Shown here piece by piece: positions 1 through 9,051 of a stretch of DNA of 64,000 nucleotides (the stretch's first letter is position 1; every line of letters starts with the position of its first letter). The notes below the pieces were generated by a model. It saw nothing but the letters and a program-made list of their open reading frames with translations. It did no database searches and was not told where the DNA came from. This DNA comes from Sphaerisporangium perillae (lineage in GTDB: Bacteria > Actinomycetota > Actinomycetes > Streptosporangiales > Streptosporangiaceae), in the NCBI RefSeq assembly GCF_023276435.1, contig NZ_JALLPO010000048.1:1-64000 (forward strand), written 5' to 3'. The translations under genes were made by a program, and so were the position numbers.

Positions 1-88
1 GCGAGAAGTTCCTACGATTCCGCGACAACCATCTTCCTTTCCAGACGACCCCAATCTTAGTGGGGGCACTGTCCGGAAGGCTCGGGGC

Positions 89-794
89 GGCTCACTGTCC
101 AAGCTGGGAGAGAACGACGCGGCATGGATCGCGGCAGATCGAGCCGCGTTCATCGCCGAATCACTCGATTGGCCATTGGCCGTCGCCGCCAGCCTGTTTC
201 GAATGGCGCACGTCTTCCTGAGCTTGCGCCAGACGACGCAGGCGTATCAGGTCGGATCAACAGCCGGCCAGGCTCTGGAGTCACGCATTCGCACCGACCC
301 CTCAGCCGAGGCCCTGTCGCTCTACGGCGCCTTTAAGCTCGTGTTGGCCATTGCAGCAGTCCCGGGACAATGAGCGAGCCCAGGCGCACAAGCACCTCAA
401 CGCCGCCCGTGAAACCGCCGAACGGATCGGCGAAGATCGCAACGATTACGGCACCGAGTTCGGCCCTACCAACGTCGCAATTCACGCCGTAGCCATCGCC
501 GTGGAGCTGGGGGACGGCGGACAGGCCCTTGACCTCGCCCAAGGCGTGGACACATCGCACATGTCCCCCGAGCGGCAAGCGCGGTTCCTCATCGACCTGG
601 CACAGGCCCAAGCCATGCGCCGCCAGATCGGCGAAGCCCTCCACTCCCTCGAAGAGGCCGAACGTCTTACCCCCGAGCAAACCCGCACGCACAACGTCGC
701 CCGGGACGTCGCTCGCGACCTCATCCAACTATCGGGTGGCCGCCCCCGTCCGGAACTTCGGGACCTAGCGGAACGGTTCGGCGTCCTGCCCTGA
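89..794 (+). pseudogene. TPR-containing XRE-type regulator, C-terminal part, frameshifted
   Basis: This looks like the C-terminal TPR half of a large actinomycete helix-turn-helix regulator. One frame reads KLGENDAAWIAADRA and then AVAASLFRMAHVFLS up to LAIAA near 358. The next frame continues with SRDNERAQAHKHL and FGPTNVAIHAVAIAVELGDG to a stop at 794. The two halves match one continuous family pattern, so an indel near 350-360 has split the gene. The N-terminal HTH domain would lie left of the window, and residues before about 89 do not look like the family. Inferred to be non-functional, unless the indel is a sequencing error. The 5' boundary is approximate. Confidence 0.6.
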
Positions 795-812
795 GCTAGG
801 TGTCCTGCTTCT

Positions 813-851
813 GTTGATGCTTGACACTGCAGCCTCGGTTGATGATTGACA
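813..851. repeat. two direct GTTGATGNTTGACA copies
   Basis: GTTGATGCTTGACA at 813-826 and GTTGATGATTGACA at 838-851 are near-identical 14-mers spaced 25 bp apart. Each contains a perfect TTGACA, but no convincing -10 box follows either. They lie between two convergent reading frames. They could be a regulator site or a promoter remnant. Confidence 0.35.
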
Positions 852-941
852 TGATCAATCCAGAGTCGCGCCGGGGGTGCGACTCGCGGCAGATGTGCGC
901 GCCCGCGACAGGCCGGCGGAACGTCTGCCGTGGCCGCACGC

Positions 942-1604
942 TCAGATCTGCGTTCTCGCCTGCTCGATGTGCCGCACGATGGCGTGAGCACCATGCGCGC
1001 TTGCGATGGCGTGCGCCTCGTCGAGTGTTGCAAACGCGTCCGCGTGGCGCTCCTGGGCGGCGGCGATGTAGGCCAGCCCGATCATGTTGGAGGCCACGCC
1101 CGGCAGGGCCCCGACCTCCCGGCGCAGCCGGGATGACTCCTCCAGCCGCTCGCGCGCCTCATCCAGCCGGCCAGCCGCGTGCGCTGCGATGCCTAAGTGC
1201 CGCAGCGCCTCGGATCGGGTCGGCTTGTCGCCGGTCTGCGCTGCCAGCAGGCAGGACCGCTCGAGGTACGGAACCGCGGTCTCGTTGTCACGCCGGATGA
1301 ACTGGTGGAGGCAACCGATCCAGAACAATGCCTCGGCCTCGCCGCGCGTGTCCCCCAGTGCCCGGTACAACTCGAGCGCGCGCTCAAACAACGGCAGTTC
1401 AGCGGGATCCTCGGCGGGCAACGAACCGGCGTCGGCGGGCGCGCTCTGAAACCGCGCATGCAGAATCAGCCCACGCGCCAACGCCGCATCGGCCTCGACC
1501 GCGTCCAGGCCCTGTTCGGCGTCGACCAGCGCGCTGGTATCGCCGCCGAACACTGCCCGCTCATAGACCTCTCTGGCCCGTTCGATCCGATCGTCGGTGC
1601 TCAT
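942..1604 (-). CDS. TPR-type helical repeat protein
   Basis: A 220-residue soluble protein starting MSTDDRIERAREVY. The open frame extends further upstream, but the sequence before this ATG is low-complexity and unlike protein. From about residue 68 there are four helix-turn-helix TPR-like units (FERALELYRALGDTRGEAEAL, YLERSCLLAAQTGDKPTRSEAL, DEARERLEESSRL, HADAFATLDEAHAIA), with the alanine/glycine spacing typical of TPRs. No signal peptide, catalytic motif or DNA-binding domain is visible. TPR folds bind peptides or partner proteins, but the partner is unknown. It may be the C-terminal part of what was once a larger regulator, since actinomycete TPR regulators share this style of sequence. 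Confidence 0.7.
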   Translation of the reverse strand: MSTDDRIERAREVYERAVFGGDTSALVDAEQGLDAVEADAALARGLILHARFQSAPADAGSLPAEDPAELPLFERALELYRALGDTRGEAEALFWIGCLHQFIRRDNETAVPYLERSCLLAAQTGDKPTRSEALRHLGIAAHAAGRLDEARERLEESSRLRREVGALPGVASNMIGLAYIAAAQERHADAFATLDEAHAIASAHGAHAIVRHIEQARTQI

Positions 1605-2079
1605 CGCCGCGCCCCCGTTGGCATCGCCACTACCTGCTAGATCCGCCAGTCTAGTCGGGGCAAACCTGTCATGATCTGGATCGGCTGCGACGGATGCCTC
1701 CTCTTCCGGTCCGCCAGAACCTGAAAGGCACCTCGGCACCAAGCCGGTCGAGCTCCACATAGCCGAGCTGTCAGGTCGCCTCCGCAGAAGACATCCGCTC
1801 ATCGGCTACTTGTTAACTGGCGGTACGACCGCAGCCCGGCCAGGCTTGGTCGAGGTGACCGGCGGGGTAGCTCTCACATGCGGCTGCCCACCGCGGTTTG
1901 GTGTGGCTCACTCATGGCATGCACCCACCTATTTCCAGGAGTTCGACATGATCAATTGGGACCGCCTCAGCGGCTCCCATCAGCTCGGCCAGCCGGTCAG
2001 ACACCAGCTGCTCAGGGGGCTGACGCCCAGGCCCCTTGAACCATCGGTCTTGTCCCTCCTGCGAAATAGGATCAGGGGC
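1605..2079. other. intergenic stretch between divergent small genes
   Basis: No gene is supported here except a possible longer form of the next small protein. An ATG at 1948 has a good AGGAG eight bases upstream and is in frame, giving a 107-residue version. The first 44 residues of that version have no clear protein character. Confidence 0.4.
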
Positions 2080-2271
2080 ATGAGTGACACTGAGACGACC
2101 GGCAACGCGTGGTGGGATCTTTCCGAGGAATCTCGCAAGAACTACCTGGAGACCGCGCAGAACATGAGCTTCCACGAGTTCATGGAGAACAACCCGGACA
2201 TCTCCGAGGACATCGCCACGGAGATGTACCCGGACGTTGACTTCACCCGGCCCGGCGACCCGCTGCCCTAG
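2080..2271 (+). CDS. small acidic hypothetical protein
   Basis: A 63-residue protein, MSDTETTGNAWWDLS..., rich in Asp and Glu and ending DFTRPGDPLP. I do not recognise the family. The compact composition (WWDLSEESRKNYLETAQNMSFHEFMENN) looks like a genuine folded helical protein rather than chance. The start at 2080 is chosen because the protein-like sequence begins there. The upstream AGGGG is close to the ATG, so the better-spaced AGGAG at 1948 is an alternative. Its stop codon overlaps, on the other strand, the stop of a possible minus-strand remnant. Confidence 0.5.
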   Translation: MSDTETTGNAWWDLSEESRKNYLETAQNMSFHEFMENNPDISEDIATEMYPDVDFTRPGDPLP

Positions 2272-2345
2272 CCCTCCTGTCCGAAGATCTTGCGGCGCAT
2301 CTCGGCGCCGCGACGGGCCTCCTCCTCCGGGAGATGTCCGGGCAG
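2268..2345 (-). pseudogene. possible C-terminal tail of a lost minus-strand gene
   Basis: Read on the minus strand, this segment ends HLPEEEARRGAEMRRKIFG followed by QEG and a stop whose TAG shares bases with the plus-strand stop at 2271. The charged helical composition looks like the end of a real protein. It is cut off upstream exactly where the truncated sugar-binding protein begins. The family is not identified. This is an inference from composition and position. Confidence 0.25.
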
Positions 2346-3024
2346 GTGGACCGATCCAGTCTTCGTCGAAGCGATCGCCATGCTCAAGGCCTGGTTCGAC
2401 AAGGGCTGGTTCGGCGGCAGCACGGATCGCTACTTCACCAACAAGTTCGCGAACGTGTACGGGGGGCTGGCCAAGGGAGAGGTTGCCCTGATGTTCAACG
2501 GATCGTGGACATTCAGCGAGATCGCACCGTACTTCGGCAAGGAGGCGGGCAACGACGCGACCTGGGACTGGGCGCCCCTGCCGTCCATGAACAGCGGCGT
2601 GGCCGCAGGGGTGCAGCCGCTGTCGGTCGGCGGCGCCTACTCCATCAACAAGGACTGCAGGCACCCCGACCAGGCCGCCGCAGTGCTCGACTACTTCGCC
2701 GGCGACCCAGACCGGCAGCTGGCGTCGCTGGCCGCGACCGGCGTGGCACCCTCGCCGGTCAAGGTGGCCGAGAAGGACTTCCCCGCCGACGTCGACCCCC
2801 GGGTCAAGCGCCAGTACCTGCAGCTCAGCGCGGGCGAGAACTTCGGCTACACGACCTGGACCTTCTGGCCCCCCAAGTCGGACACCTACATCTACGAGCA
2901 GGTGGAGAAGGTGCTCACCGGCCAGCTCAGCCCGCAGGACTACTGCGCGGGCCTCGACAAGCTGTTCCAGGAGGAGCTGCAGGCCGGCAAGCGGCCGCCC
3001 GTGCCCGCCCCGAGAGGAGCGTGA
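2345..3024 (+). pseudogene. sugar ABC transporter substrate-binding protein, 5'-truncated
   Basis: About 225 residues match the C-terminal lobe of a family-1 extracellular sugar-binding protein: TDPVFVEAIAMLKAWFDKGW, GEVALMFNGSWTFSEI, GGAYSINKDCRHPDQAAAVLDYF and the closing LDKLFQEELQAG. A complete member is about 430 residues with a lipoprotein signal. Here both the signal and the N-terminal lobe are missing, and the sequence before about 2345 is unrelated. The downstream permease starts three bases after the stop, so the operon arrangement is intact. Without the N-terminal lobe and export signal it should not bind or deliver sugar. Confidence 0.8.
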
Positions 3025-3027
3025 CCC

Positions 3028-3966
3028 ATGGGCGTCCTGCAGATGGACCGGACCGCGGCACAGTCCGTACAGCCCCGCCGCGGGGCCGGCCGCCCCAAGC
3101 TGCGCCGCACCGCCATCGGCTTCGCCTTCATGGCGCCGCTGCTCGTGGTGAACCTCATCGTCATCGCCGTGCCCGGCGCCCTGTCGGTCTGGTACTCCTT
3201 CACCGACTGGACCGGGCTCGGCCCGGCCCACTTCGTCGGCTTGGGCAACTACCGGCACCTGCTCGGCGACCCCGAGTTCCACACCGCGCTTTTGCACAAC
3301 CTCGCCTGGACGGCGTACTTCCTCGCGGTGCCCATGGCGATGGGCCTGTTCGGAGCCTTTCTGCTCTCCCGCATCAAGCGCTTCCAGATGCTGTTCCGCG
3401 TCGCCTACTTCATCCCGTACGTCGTCGCGACGGTCGTCTCCGGCTCGATCTGGGAGAGCCTGCTCAGCCCCGACCAGGGCATCGGCGACGGGCTCGCGAA
3501 CCTGGGGCTGCCCTGGCTGAAGAACATCAACTTCCTCGGCGACCCGCACCTGGCCCTCGGCACGGTCGCGTTCGTCAACACCTGGCAGTGGTGGGGCTTC
3601 CTCGTCGTGATCTTCCTCGCCTCGATGCAGGCGGTCAACCCGTCCCTGTACGAGGCGGCCCGCCTCGACGGCGCGAACACCTGGCAGGAGTTCTGGCACA
3701 TCACGCTGCCCGGCATCCGGCCGACCGTGATGTTCCTCGGCCTGATGACCGTCATCTGGTCGTTCCTCGTCTTCGACTACATCTACATCCTCACCCAGGG
3801 CGGCCCGGCAGGCTCCACCGACGTGCTTGGCACCCTGCTCTACCGCAACGCCTTCGCCAACCAGCAAGCCGGCTACGCCGCGTCGATCGGCGTCGTCATG
3901 GCCCTGATCAGCGTGATCTCGGTCTCTGGCTTCCTCTACCTGCGCCGCCGGGGGTGGGACATTTGA
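3028..3966 (+). CDS. sugar ABC transporter permease, MalF/UgpA type
   Basis: A 312-residue inner-membrane protein with about six membrane segments and the permease EAA loop around residue 209 (EAARLDGANTWQEFW), which docks on the ATPase. A charged N-terminal tail (QPRRGAGRPKLRRTA) precedes the first membrane helix. It follows the truncated binding protein by three bases and overlaps the second permease. No ABC ATPase is encoded nearby. Many actinomycetes energise such carbohydrate importers with a shared MsiK-type ATPase encoded elsewhere, which is the likely case here. The substrate is probably an alpha-glucoside, judging from the GH13-like enzyme downstream. Confidence 0.92.
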   Translation: MGVLQMDRTAAQSVQPRRGAGRPKLRRTAIGFAFMAPLLVVNLIVIAVPGALSVWYSFTDWTGLGPAHFVGLGNYRHLLGDPEFHTALLHNLAWTAYFLAVPMAMGLFGAFLLSRIKRFQMLFRVAYFIPYVVATVVSGSIWESLLSPDQGIGDGLANLGLPWLKNINFLGDPHLALGTVAFVNTWQWWGFLVVIFLASMQAVNPSLYEAARLDGANTWQEFWHITLPGIRPTVMFLGLMTVIWSFLVFDYIYILTQGGPAGSTDVLGTLLYRNAFANQQAGYAASIGVVMALISVISVSGFLYLRRRGWDI

Positions 3967-4814
3967 GCACCTTGTCCGCCAAACGCGTCCGGAGGATGTC
4001 GCTCGGACGATACGCGATGTACGGCGTCCTGCTGCTGCTCGCGCTCTACGCCATCGGCCCGATGGTGCTGTTCGCCTTCAACGCGCTGAAGACCCAGCCG
4101 GGGCTCGCCGCCTCTCCGCTCGGCCTCCCGACGCACCCGCAGTGGCACAACTTCGTCGACGCGTGGCAGCAGGCCAACATGGGTGCCGGGCTGCGCAACA
4201 GCGCCGTGCTGGTGATCGCCACCGCGCTCGGCGTGTGTGTGATCTCCGGCTGCGCGGCCTACGCCATGAGCCGGCTGCGCGTGCCCGGCAGCAACTTCTT
4301 CATCTTCTACCTGCTGGTCACCACGGCACTGCCGATCCAGCTCTTCCTGGTCCCGCTGTTCTACCTGTGGACCAAGCTCGGGCTCTACGACAACCTGTTC
4401 GGCCTGATCGTCATCTACTGGGCCATCTTCAGCCCCTTCGCCACCCTGCTCATCCGCTCATTCATGGTCGGCGTTCCCAAGGCATACGAGGAGGCCGCCC
4501 GGATCGACGGGGCGGGCGAATGGCGGGTGCTCACCCGGGTGGTCCTGCCGATGGTCTGGCCGGGCTTCCTGACGGCCGCCCTCGTCGCCGGCCTCTCGGC
4601 CTACAACGAGTTCATGCTTGCGGTGACCTTCATCCAGAGCAGCGACAAGATGCCCGTCTCCACCGCGTTCTTCTCCTTCAAGTCCGGCTACACACAGGAC
4701 TACACGCTCGTCAGCGCCGGCGGCCTGATCATGGTCATCCCGGTCCTGATCGCCTTCCTCCTGCTCCAGCGCCGCTTCGTCGAGGGCTACACCTCATCCG
4801 GCATGACGGGCTGA
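3963..4814 (+). CDS. sugar ABC transporter permease, MalG type
   Basis: A 283-residue MalG-type permease with six predicted membrane segments and the EAA loop near residue 177 (EEAARIDGAGEWRVL). The start chosen is TTG at 3963, which overlaps the upstream stop as TTGA and has GGGGTGGG eight bases upstream. The first in-frame ATG (3996) lies later and has its GGAGG directly against it. The overlap implies translational coupling with the first permease. Together they would form the heterodimeric channel of one carbohydrate importer. Confidence 0.92.
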   Translation: MSTLSAKRVRRMSLGRYAMYGVLLLLALYAIGPMVLFAFNALKTQPGLAASPLGLPTHPQWHNFVDAWQQANMGAGLRNSAVLVIATALGVCVISGCAAYAMSRLRVPGSNFFIFYLLVTTALPIQLFLVPLFYLWTKLGLYDNLFGLIVIYWAIFSPFATLLIRSFMVGVPKAYEEAARIDGAGEWRVLTRVVLPMVWPGFLTAALVAGLSAYNEFMLAVTFIQSSDKMPVSTAFFSFKSGYTQDYTLVSAGGLIMVIPVLIAFLLLQRRFVEGYTSSGMTG

Positions 4815-4911
4815 CCGCGGCCTCTCGTTCCATCACTCAATGCCCAACCCACCCCCCATTTCGCTGTGCTTTCGAATGCGCAGCGGCACTCTCCAAGATG
4901 AGGAGAACGGC

Positions 4912-6414
4912 ATGGCACATCCCAGGTTCAGGACCGCTCTCACCGGAGCACTCGGCCTCACCCTGGCGCTCCCCCTGACACTCGCCCCGAGCGTGACCTC
5001 GGCCGCGGCCACCACCCCTGCCACGGCGGTGGCGCACCCCGACAAGCTCCGCCATAGCAGCGACTTCCAGAACCTCAACGGGTTCATGTGGTACTACAGC
5101 ACGTATTTCGGCTACAAGTACGCGGACATCGAGAAGGATCTCGACAACCTGAAGCGCCGCGGAATTCGGGTGCTCGGCTTCTTCAACCCGTACAACGGCG
5201 ACAAGGACACCTGCGACGGCTGCTCCCCTCTCGACTTCTACTCCGTCCCGCCGCAGAACGGCACGATCGAGGACTGGAGGCACCTCGTCGCCGCGGCGCA
5301 CCGCAAGGGGATGAAGGTGGTCGCCTATTTCGTCAACATCTACATGGACGAGAAGTCGGGGTACTTCAGGACCGCCGAGAGGCAGTACGCGGCGGGCGAC
5401 CGCACTTCCCGTGAGGTCAGCTCCTTCCACTGGACCACGGACCCGTCCGAGCCTCTTCCCACGCTGCGGATGGGACCTCCCTCGGAGAGTTCGTGGGCGT
5501 ACAGCAGTACGGCCGGCGCCTACTACTGGAGGCTGTGGTTCGGTCCGGGATTCGACTACGACCTGCCCACCAACAGGGCCGAAGTGGAGCGGATCGAGAA
5601 GTTCTGGCTGGACACAGGCCTCGACGGCTTCATGTGGGACGTGGGCCGGACGGACTCGCGCTGGCAGCCCTTCGCGGTCAACATCCCCAAGACCTACACC
5701 ACCAACGACAAATGGCTGACCTTCGAGCGCTCCAGCTCAGCCAACGCCGCCGACTACCAGCAATTCGGGATCAACTCCTGGTTCAACTACGCGGACGACG
5801 ACACCGATAACGACTACACCCGGATCGTGGACGGCAGCATCGACGCGAACAGACTCGAAGCCGCGCTGAGCAACACCGACACCGCCCGCAACGCGGGGTC
5901 CACCACGTACGCGTGGAGCATCTGGGGTGACGATCCGGAGACCAACCTGATCCCGCACACCTACCCGACGTATCCCAAGGACGACGTCATGAGGGTGCAG
6001 GAGGCCGCACTCCTCGCGGGCTCAGGAATCCTCTATGGCTCGGGCATGTACGACCAGTACATCCGGTGGTCCCCCAAGCTCAAGGCCAACTGGGACAGGG
6101 TGCTGGAAACCGTCAACACCAACAAGGCGCTGCTCCCGTCGGCCAGCCGCACGCGCGTTCCCGCCGGGGCTGACCCGAAGGTCTATGCCATGCGCCGGAC
6201 GAGCGAGGACGGCAAGCAGACGGCACTGCTCGTTTACAACTTCAACAGCAGCCCGACGAAGGTGACCGTGGACCTGACAGGCACAGGCATCGACACCGCG
6301 CAGATGCCGAAGGACCTGTACGACGGAGGCAAGGGCCCCGTCATCAAGGGGGCTCAGTACACCGTCAGCTTGCCGGCCTACGGATTCAAGATCCTCGACG
6401 TGGCGACTCGTTAG
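4912..6414 (+). CDS. secreted GH13-like glycoside hydrolase
   Basis: A 500-residue exported protein. Start ATG 4912 follows GAGGAG, and the first 33 residues form a Sec-type signal (MAHPRFRTAL, a hydrophobic core, then SVTSAAA). The mature part has an (alpha/beta)8-barrel character: the region LDGFMWDVGR carries Asp243 at the place of the GH13 catalytic nucleophile, and the last 80 residues form a beta-rich domain (LLVYNFNSSPTKVTVDL). Alpha-amylase-like action on an alpha-glucan or oligosaccharide is inferred. The general acid could not be pinned down by eye. It is the last gene of the sugar transporter locus and is followed by a strong terminator, so it probably makes the imported sugar outside the cell. 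Confidence 0.75.
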   Translation: MAHPRFRTALTGALGLTLALPLTLAPSVTSAAATTPATAVAHPDKLRHSSDFQNLNGFMWYYSTYFGYKYADIEKDLDNLKRRGIRVLGFFNPYNGDKDTCDGCSPLDFYSVPPQNGTIEDWRHLVAAAHRKGMKVVAYFVNIYMDEKSGYFRTAERQYAAGDRTSREVSSFHWTTDPSEPLPTLRMGPPSESSWAYSSTAGAYYWRLWFGPGFDYDLPTNRAEVERIEKFWLDTGLDGFMWDVGRTDSRWQPFAVNIPKTYTTNDKWLTFERSSSANAADYQQFGINSWFNYADDDTDNDYTRIVDGSIDANRLEAALSNTDTARNAGSTTYAWSIWGDDPETNLIPHTYPTYPKDDVMRVQEAALLAGSGILYGSGMYDQYIRWSPKLKANWDRVLETVNTNKALLPSASRTRVPAGADPKVYAMRRTSEDGKQTALLVYNFNSSPTKVTVDLTGTGIDTAQMPKDLYDGGKGPVIKGAQYTVSLPAYGFKILDVATR

Positions 6415-6439
6415 TCTCCGAGCACACCACACGAATCCA

Positions 6440-6470
6440 GGGCGGGGCGGTGCACACGACCGCCCCGCCC
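6440..6470 (+). terminator. intrinsic terminator after the GH13-like gene
   Basis: A perfect 12-bp stem, GGGCGGGGCGGT (6440-6451) with ACCGCCCCGCCC (6459-6470), and a 7-base loop, starting 25 bases after the stop. There is no U-tract, as is common in high-GC actinomycetes. Confidence 0.85.
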
Positions 6471-6646
6471 ACGCCACGGCACCGTTCTTCCTGGCTTCCC
6501 GCCTCTTCGTCGCGGCTTGACGGCTCGCTCGCGGGTCCGTCCAGGGTCCGTGTCTCCGCCCGGGATCGAGGAAGACCCCGACGACCCCGATTACTGTCTA
6601 CTCTTCGAGCACCACCCCGGACCCCATCACTTCTAGCGGTCGCCGC

Positions 6647-7363
6647 GTGCGCGCTCGACGCCGCAACACCCTGGTTACCTGGCCCGAGGCCGTCGACGAT
6701 CGTCTCGAGCGGGTCCTTGCCGCCGGACTGGCGGCCGGCGAGAACGTGAGTCGCTCACAATTACTTGCTGCCCTAGTGGTCAACGCCGAACTCTCCCCCG
6801 AGCACGTCGCCGCCCTGATACAGGTATATCGCAGGATGAGCACGGACGCCCTGGACGACACCCGGGGCTCCAGCGCTGCCGACGACTGGCCGGAGCTAGC
6901 AAGACCGCCCGATCGTCTAGGACGGAATCACATTCCGCTTCGTCGATCGGGACGGGTCTTCTGCAGGCAGCCGGGTGTGTCCAGAGAGAGACAGAGCCTA
7001 ATTCATGACACACCCGCGGCCGACGGCGTCATCCCGTGCGCGGCCGCAGTGGTGCCGAGCACCCGAGGTCGCCCTGGACCTCATCCGCTGCAGGCGCTGA
7101 TCGATGAACGGCTCTATCTCCCTTGGTGTCCGCTCAGCTTCGCGAAGGATGTGCCTGGGCGTGCGTTCAGCAAGCAGAGGTTCAGCCTCGCAGACAACGC
7201 GAAGCAGGACATCTCTGATGGAGCGGTTCGGCGTCAGGTGAGGGGTTTGGTGTCGGCGGGGAGGTCGAAGGTTAGGCCGCTGGAGCCTTCGCCGCGGCCG
7301 GTGCCGCGGCGGGCGCTGAGCCAGACGGCGACGCGGCCGTTGCCCCAGCGGGTGCGGTTGTAG
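6647..7363 (+). CDS. possible small RHH-like protein gene or remnant
   Basis: The first 60 or so codons from GTG 6647 look like protein: ARRRNTLVTWPEAVDDRLERV, then AAGENVSRSQLLAALVV and VAALIQVYRRM. This resembles small actinomycete proteins with a short ribbon-helix-helix-like segment. After about 6900 the frame loses protein character and then runs 130 bases into the end of the opposite-strand 605-residue gene, so the true 3' end is probably lost by frameshift. The rest of 6900-7233 holds no gene I can support. A minus-strand open frame there (AERTPRHILREAERTPREIE) is unassigned. Confidence 0.3.
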   Translation: MRARRRNTLVTWPEAVDDRLERVLAAGLAAGENVSRSQLLAALVVNAELSPEHVAALIQVYRRMSTDALDDTRGSSAADDWPELARPPDRLGRNHIPLRRSGRVFCRQPGVSRERQSLIHDTPAADGVIPCAAAVVPSTRGRPGPHPLQALIDERLYLPWCPLSFAKDVPGRAFSKQRFSLADNAKQDISDGAVRRQVRGLVSAGRSKVRPLEPSPRPVPRRALSQTATRPLPQRVRL

Positions 7364-9051
7364 GCGACGGTGACCTTGGTGCCGGTCTGCGGGACCTCCT
7401 CTTCGTTGAGGAAGTACGAGCGTTGCGGGGCGGCGTCCAGGCCCTCGCGGAGGATCGTGGTGCGGGGGCGGACGGGCTTGGTGTCGATCTCGCTGGGCAT
7501 GGCGGCGCGCTGGAGCTGGATCTTGCGGCTGTCGCCGGGGACGTGCACGGGGATGAACGGGATCCAGTGGCCGGGGACCGAGGTCATGGCCAGGTAGGCG
7601 ATGGGGGCCAGCGGGGCGGTGGGGGGCGTGGGCGGGAACAGGCGGCGGCGCTGGGCGAGGATCTCGGCGGCGACCTCGCTGCCGCTGCGGCCCGGGCCGG
7701 TGGGCAGCCGTACGGTCTGCTCGATGCCCCAGACCATGTTGGCGTTCTCGTCGCGGATGAGGTCGACCTCTTCCAGGACGGGTCCGTCGGCGACCTTGGG
7801 GACGGTGGGGGCGAGGAACAGGCCTGTGTCGGCGGGGACGGCGTCTGAGCCGATGGTGTCCAGGGTGAACATGGACCAGCGCTGCCAGTCGTTGTCGGCC
7901 CCTGCCCCGGCGGGCGTGATCCACAGGCGCTGGCCGAAGACGTCGGTGACGGCCAGGCCGCGCAGCGAGGCCAGCGTCCCGGTGGGCAGGTCGCACGGCA
8001 GGTGGAACCAGTCGTTGCTGTAGACGAGGGCGAACTCCAGGACGACCAGGCGGGCCATGTCGGTGCGGTCCGGGCGGACGGCGGCGAAGTTGGTCTTGCC
8101 GTCCTCCACCGCCCACCAGCGCGGCAGCGGCATGCCGGAGTAGCGCACCGGGGCCGGGAAGACCGTGCGGTTGATCGGGGCGGGCGGTGCGGCGGCCCCG
8201 CCCACCTGGGTGCCGGGGTCGATGGAGAAGGCATGCCAGTCGAGCTCGCCGCCCGGGTACTCCTGCGCGGTCAGCACCTTCTCCGCGCCCCCCGGCTGCC
8301 CCGCGGCGACCGAGAACCGGTGCTCCAGGCGGCGCGGATCCCAGGTGGCGTCGCCGGCGGGCTGATCGATCAGGCCGTCGAACCAGCCGACCAGCCGGGT
8401 GCCCAGCTCGTTGATCAGCGTGCGGTGCGGTGGCGCGACATGGTCGATGCCGTCGGCGGCCTCATGTCCCGCCTTGATGTGAAGGTACAGCTCGTACCCG
8501 TCCATCCGGCGGCCGGCGACGGCCTGCAGCGTGGACCAGACCTCGGGGTGGGCCACGCGCGGGGTGTCGGCGTCGCTGGCCGGGGACGGCAGTGCGATGG
8601 GATACAGCTCGACGAAGTCCTGCCGATGGTGGCGGATGGGCGGGTGCAGGCTCATCAGCTTGAGCCAGCGGCGGCCGATGGCAAGACGCAGATCGTACGA
8701 GATCCGCTCCGGCCCGAAGGCGAACGGCAGCGCCCGGCGTTCAGCGACGTCCTCCAACGGACGGTCAGCGGGCAGGTTCTCAGCCGAGCCGCCCAACGCG
8801 GACTGGAACCGGCTCGGAACCGCCATCCCCACCGAGTACATGGCGGTGACCGGCGTCCCGGCGTCGGAGCCGCGGAACTCGCCGAGCTGCCACTGCCGGG
8901 TGAGCAGCCACAGCGCGTCCCGCACCTCCACGCGTAAGGCCCGCTCGAAGTCCGCCGTGCGGGGACGTCCCTCCAGCCGGTTCCACAGGCCGACGGTCGG
9001 GTGCTCCCGCTCCGCCAGGGCCTTCGGCAGGTTCTCGATGCGCTCTGTCAT
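7234..9051 (-). CDS. uncharacterised 605-residue protein, last gene of large operon
   Basis: Start ATG 9051 (MTERIENLPKAL) overlaps the stop of the 1745-residue gene by four bases (ATGA), so it is translationally coupled. A conspicuous motif at residues 45-68 reads DALWLLTRQWQLGEF followed by RGSDAGTPV. I have the impression this is a conserved signature in bacterial hypothetical proteins, but no function is known to me. The chain is rich in Trp and Pro, has no signal peptide or membrane helix, and ends DLPADTKPLT. It is the last of six same-strand genes from 25861 to 7234. A structural or assembly role in a multi-protein particle is only a guess. Confidence 0.85.
   Translation of the reverse strand: MTERIENLPKALAEREHPTVGLWNRLEGRPRTADFERALRVEVRDALWLLTRQWQLGEFRGSDAGTPVTAMYSVGMAVPSRFQSALGGSAENLPADRPLEDVAERRALPFAFGPERISYDLRLAIGRRWLKLMSLHPPIRHHRQDFVELYPIALPSPASDADTPRVAHPEVWSTLQAVAGRRMDGYELYLHIKAGHEAADGIDHVAPPHRTLINELGTRLVGWFDGLIDQPAGDATWDPRRLEHRFSVAAGQPGGAEKVLTAQEYPGGELDWHAFSIDPGTQVGGAAAPPAPINRTVFPAPVRYSGMPLPRWWAVEDGKTNFAAVRPDRTDMARLVVLEFALVYSNDWFHLPCDLPTGTLASLRGLAVTDVFGQRLWITPAGAGADNDWQRWSMFTLDTIGSDAVPADTGLFLAPTVPKVADGPVLEEVDLIRDENANMVWGIEQTVRLPTGPGRSGSEVAAEILAQRRRLFPPTPPTAPLAPIAYLAMTSVPGHWIPFIPVHVPGDSRKIQLQRAAMPSEIDTKPVRPRTTILREGLDAAPQRSYFLNEEEVPQTGTKVTVAYNRTRWGNGRVAVWLSARRGTGRGEGSSGLTFDLPADTKPLT

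Noticed and set aside
2334-4814. 826-residue plus-strand frame covering the binding protein and both permeases
   Set aside because: Only its last 283 codons are protein-like (the second permease). The rest is an Arg-rich shadow of the binding-protein and first-permease frames.
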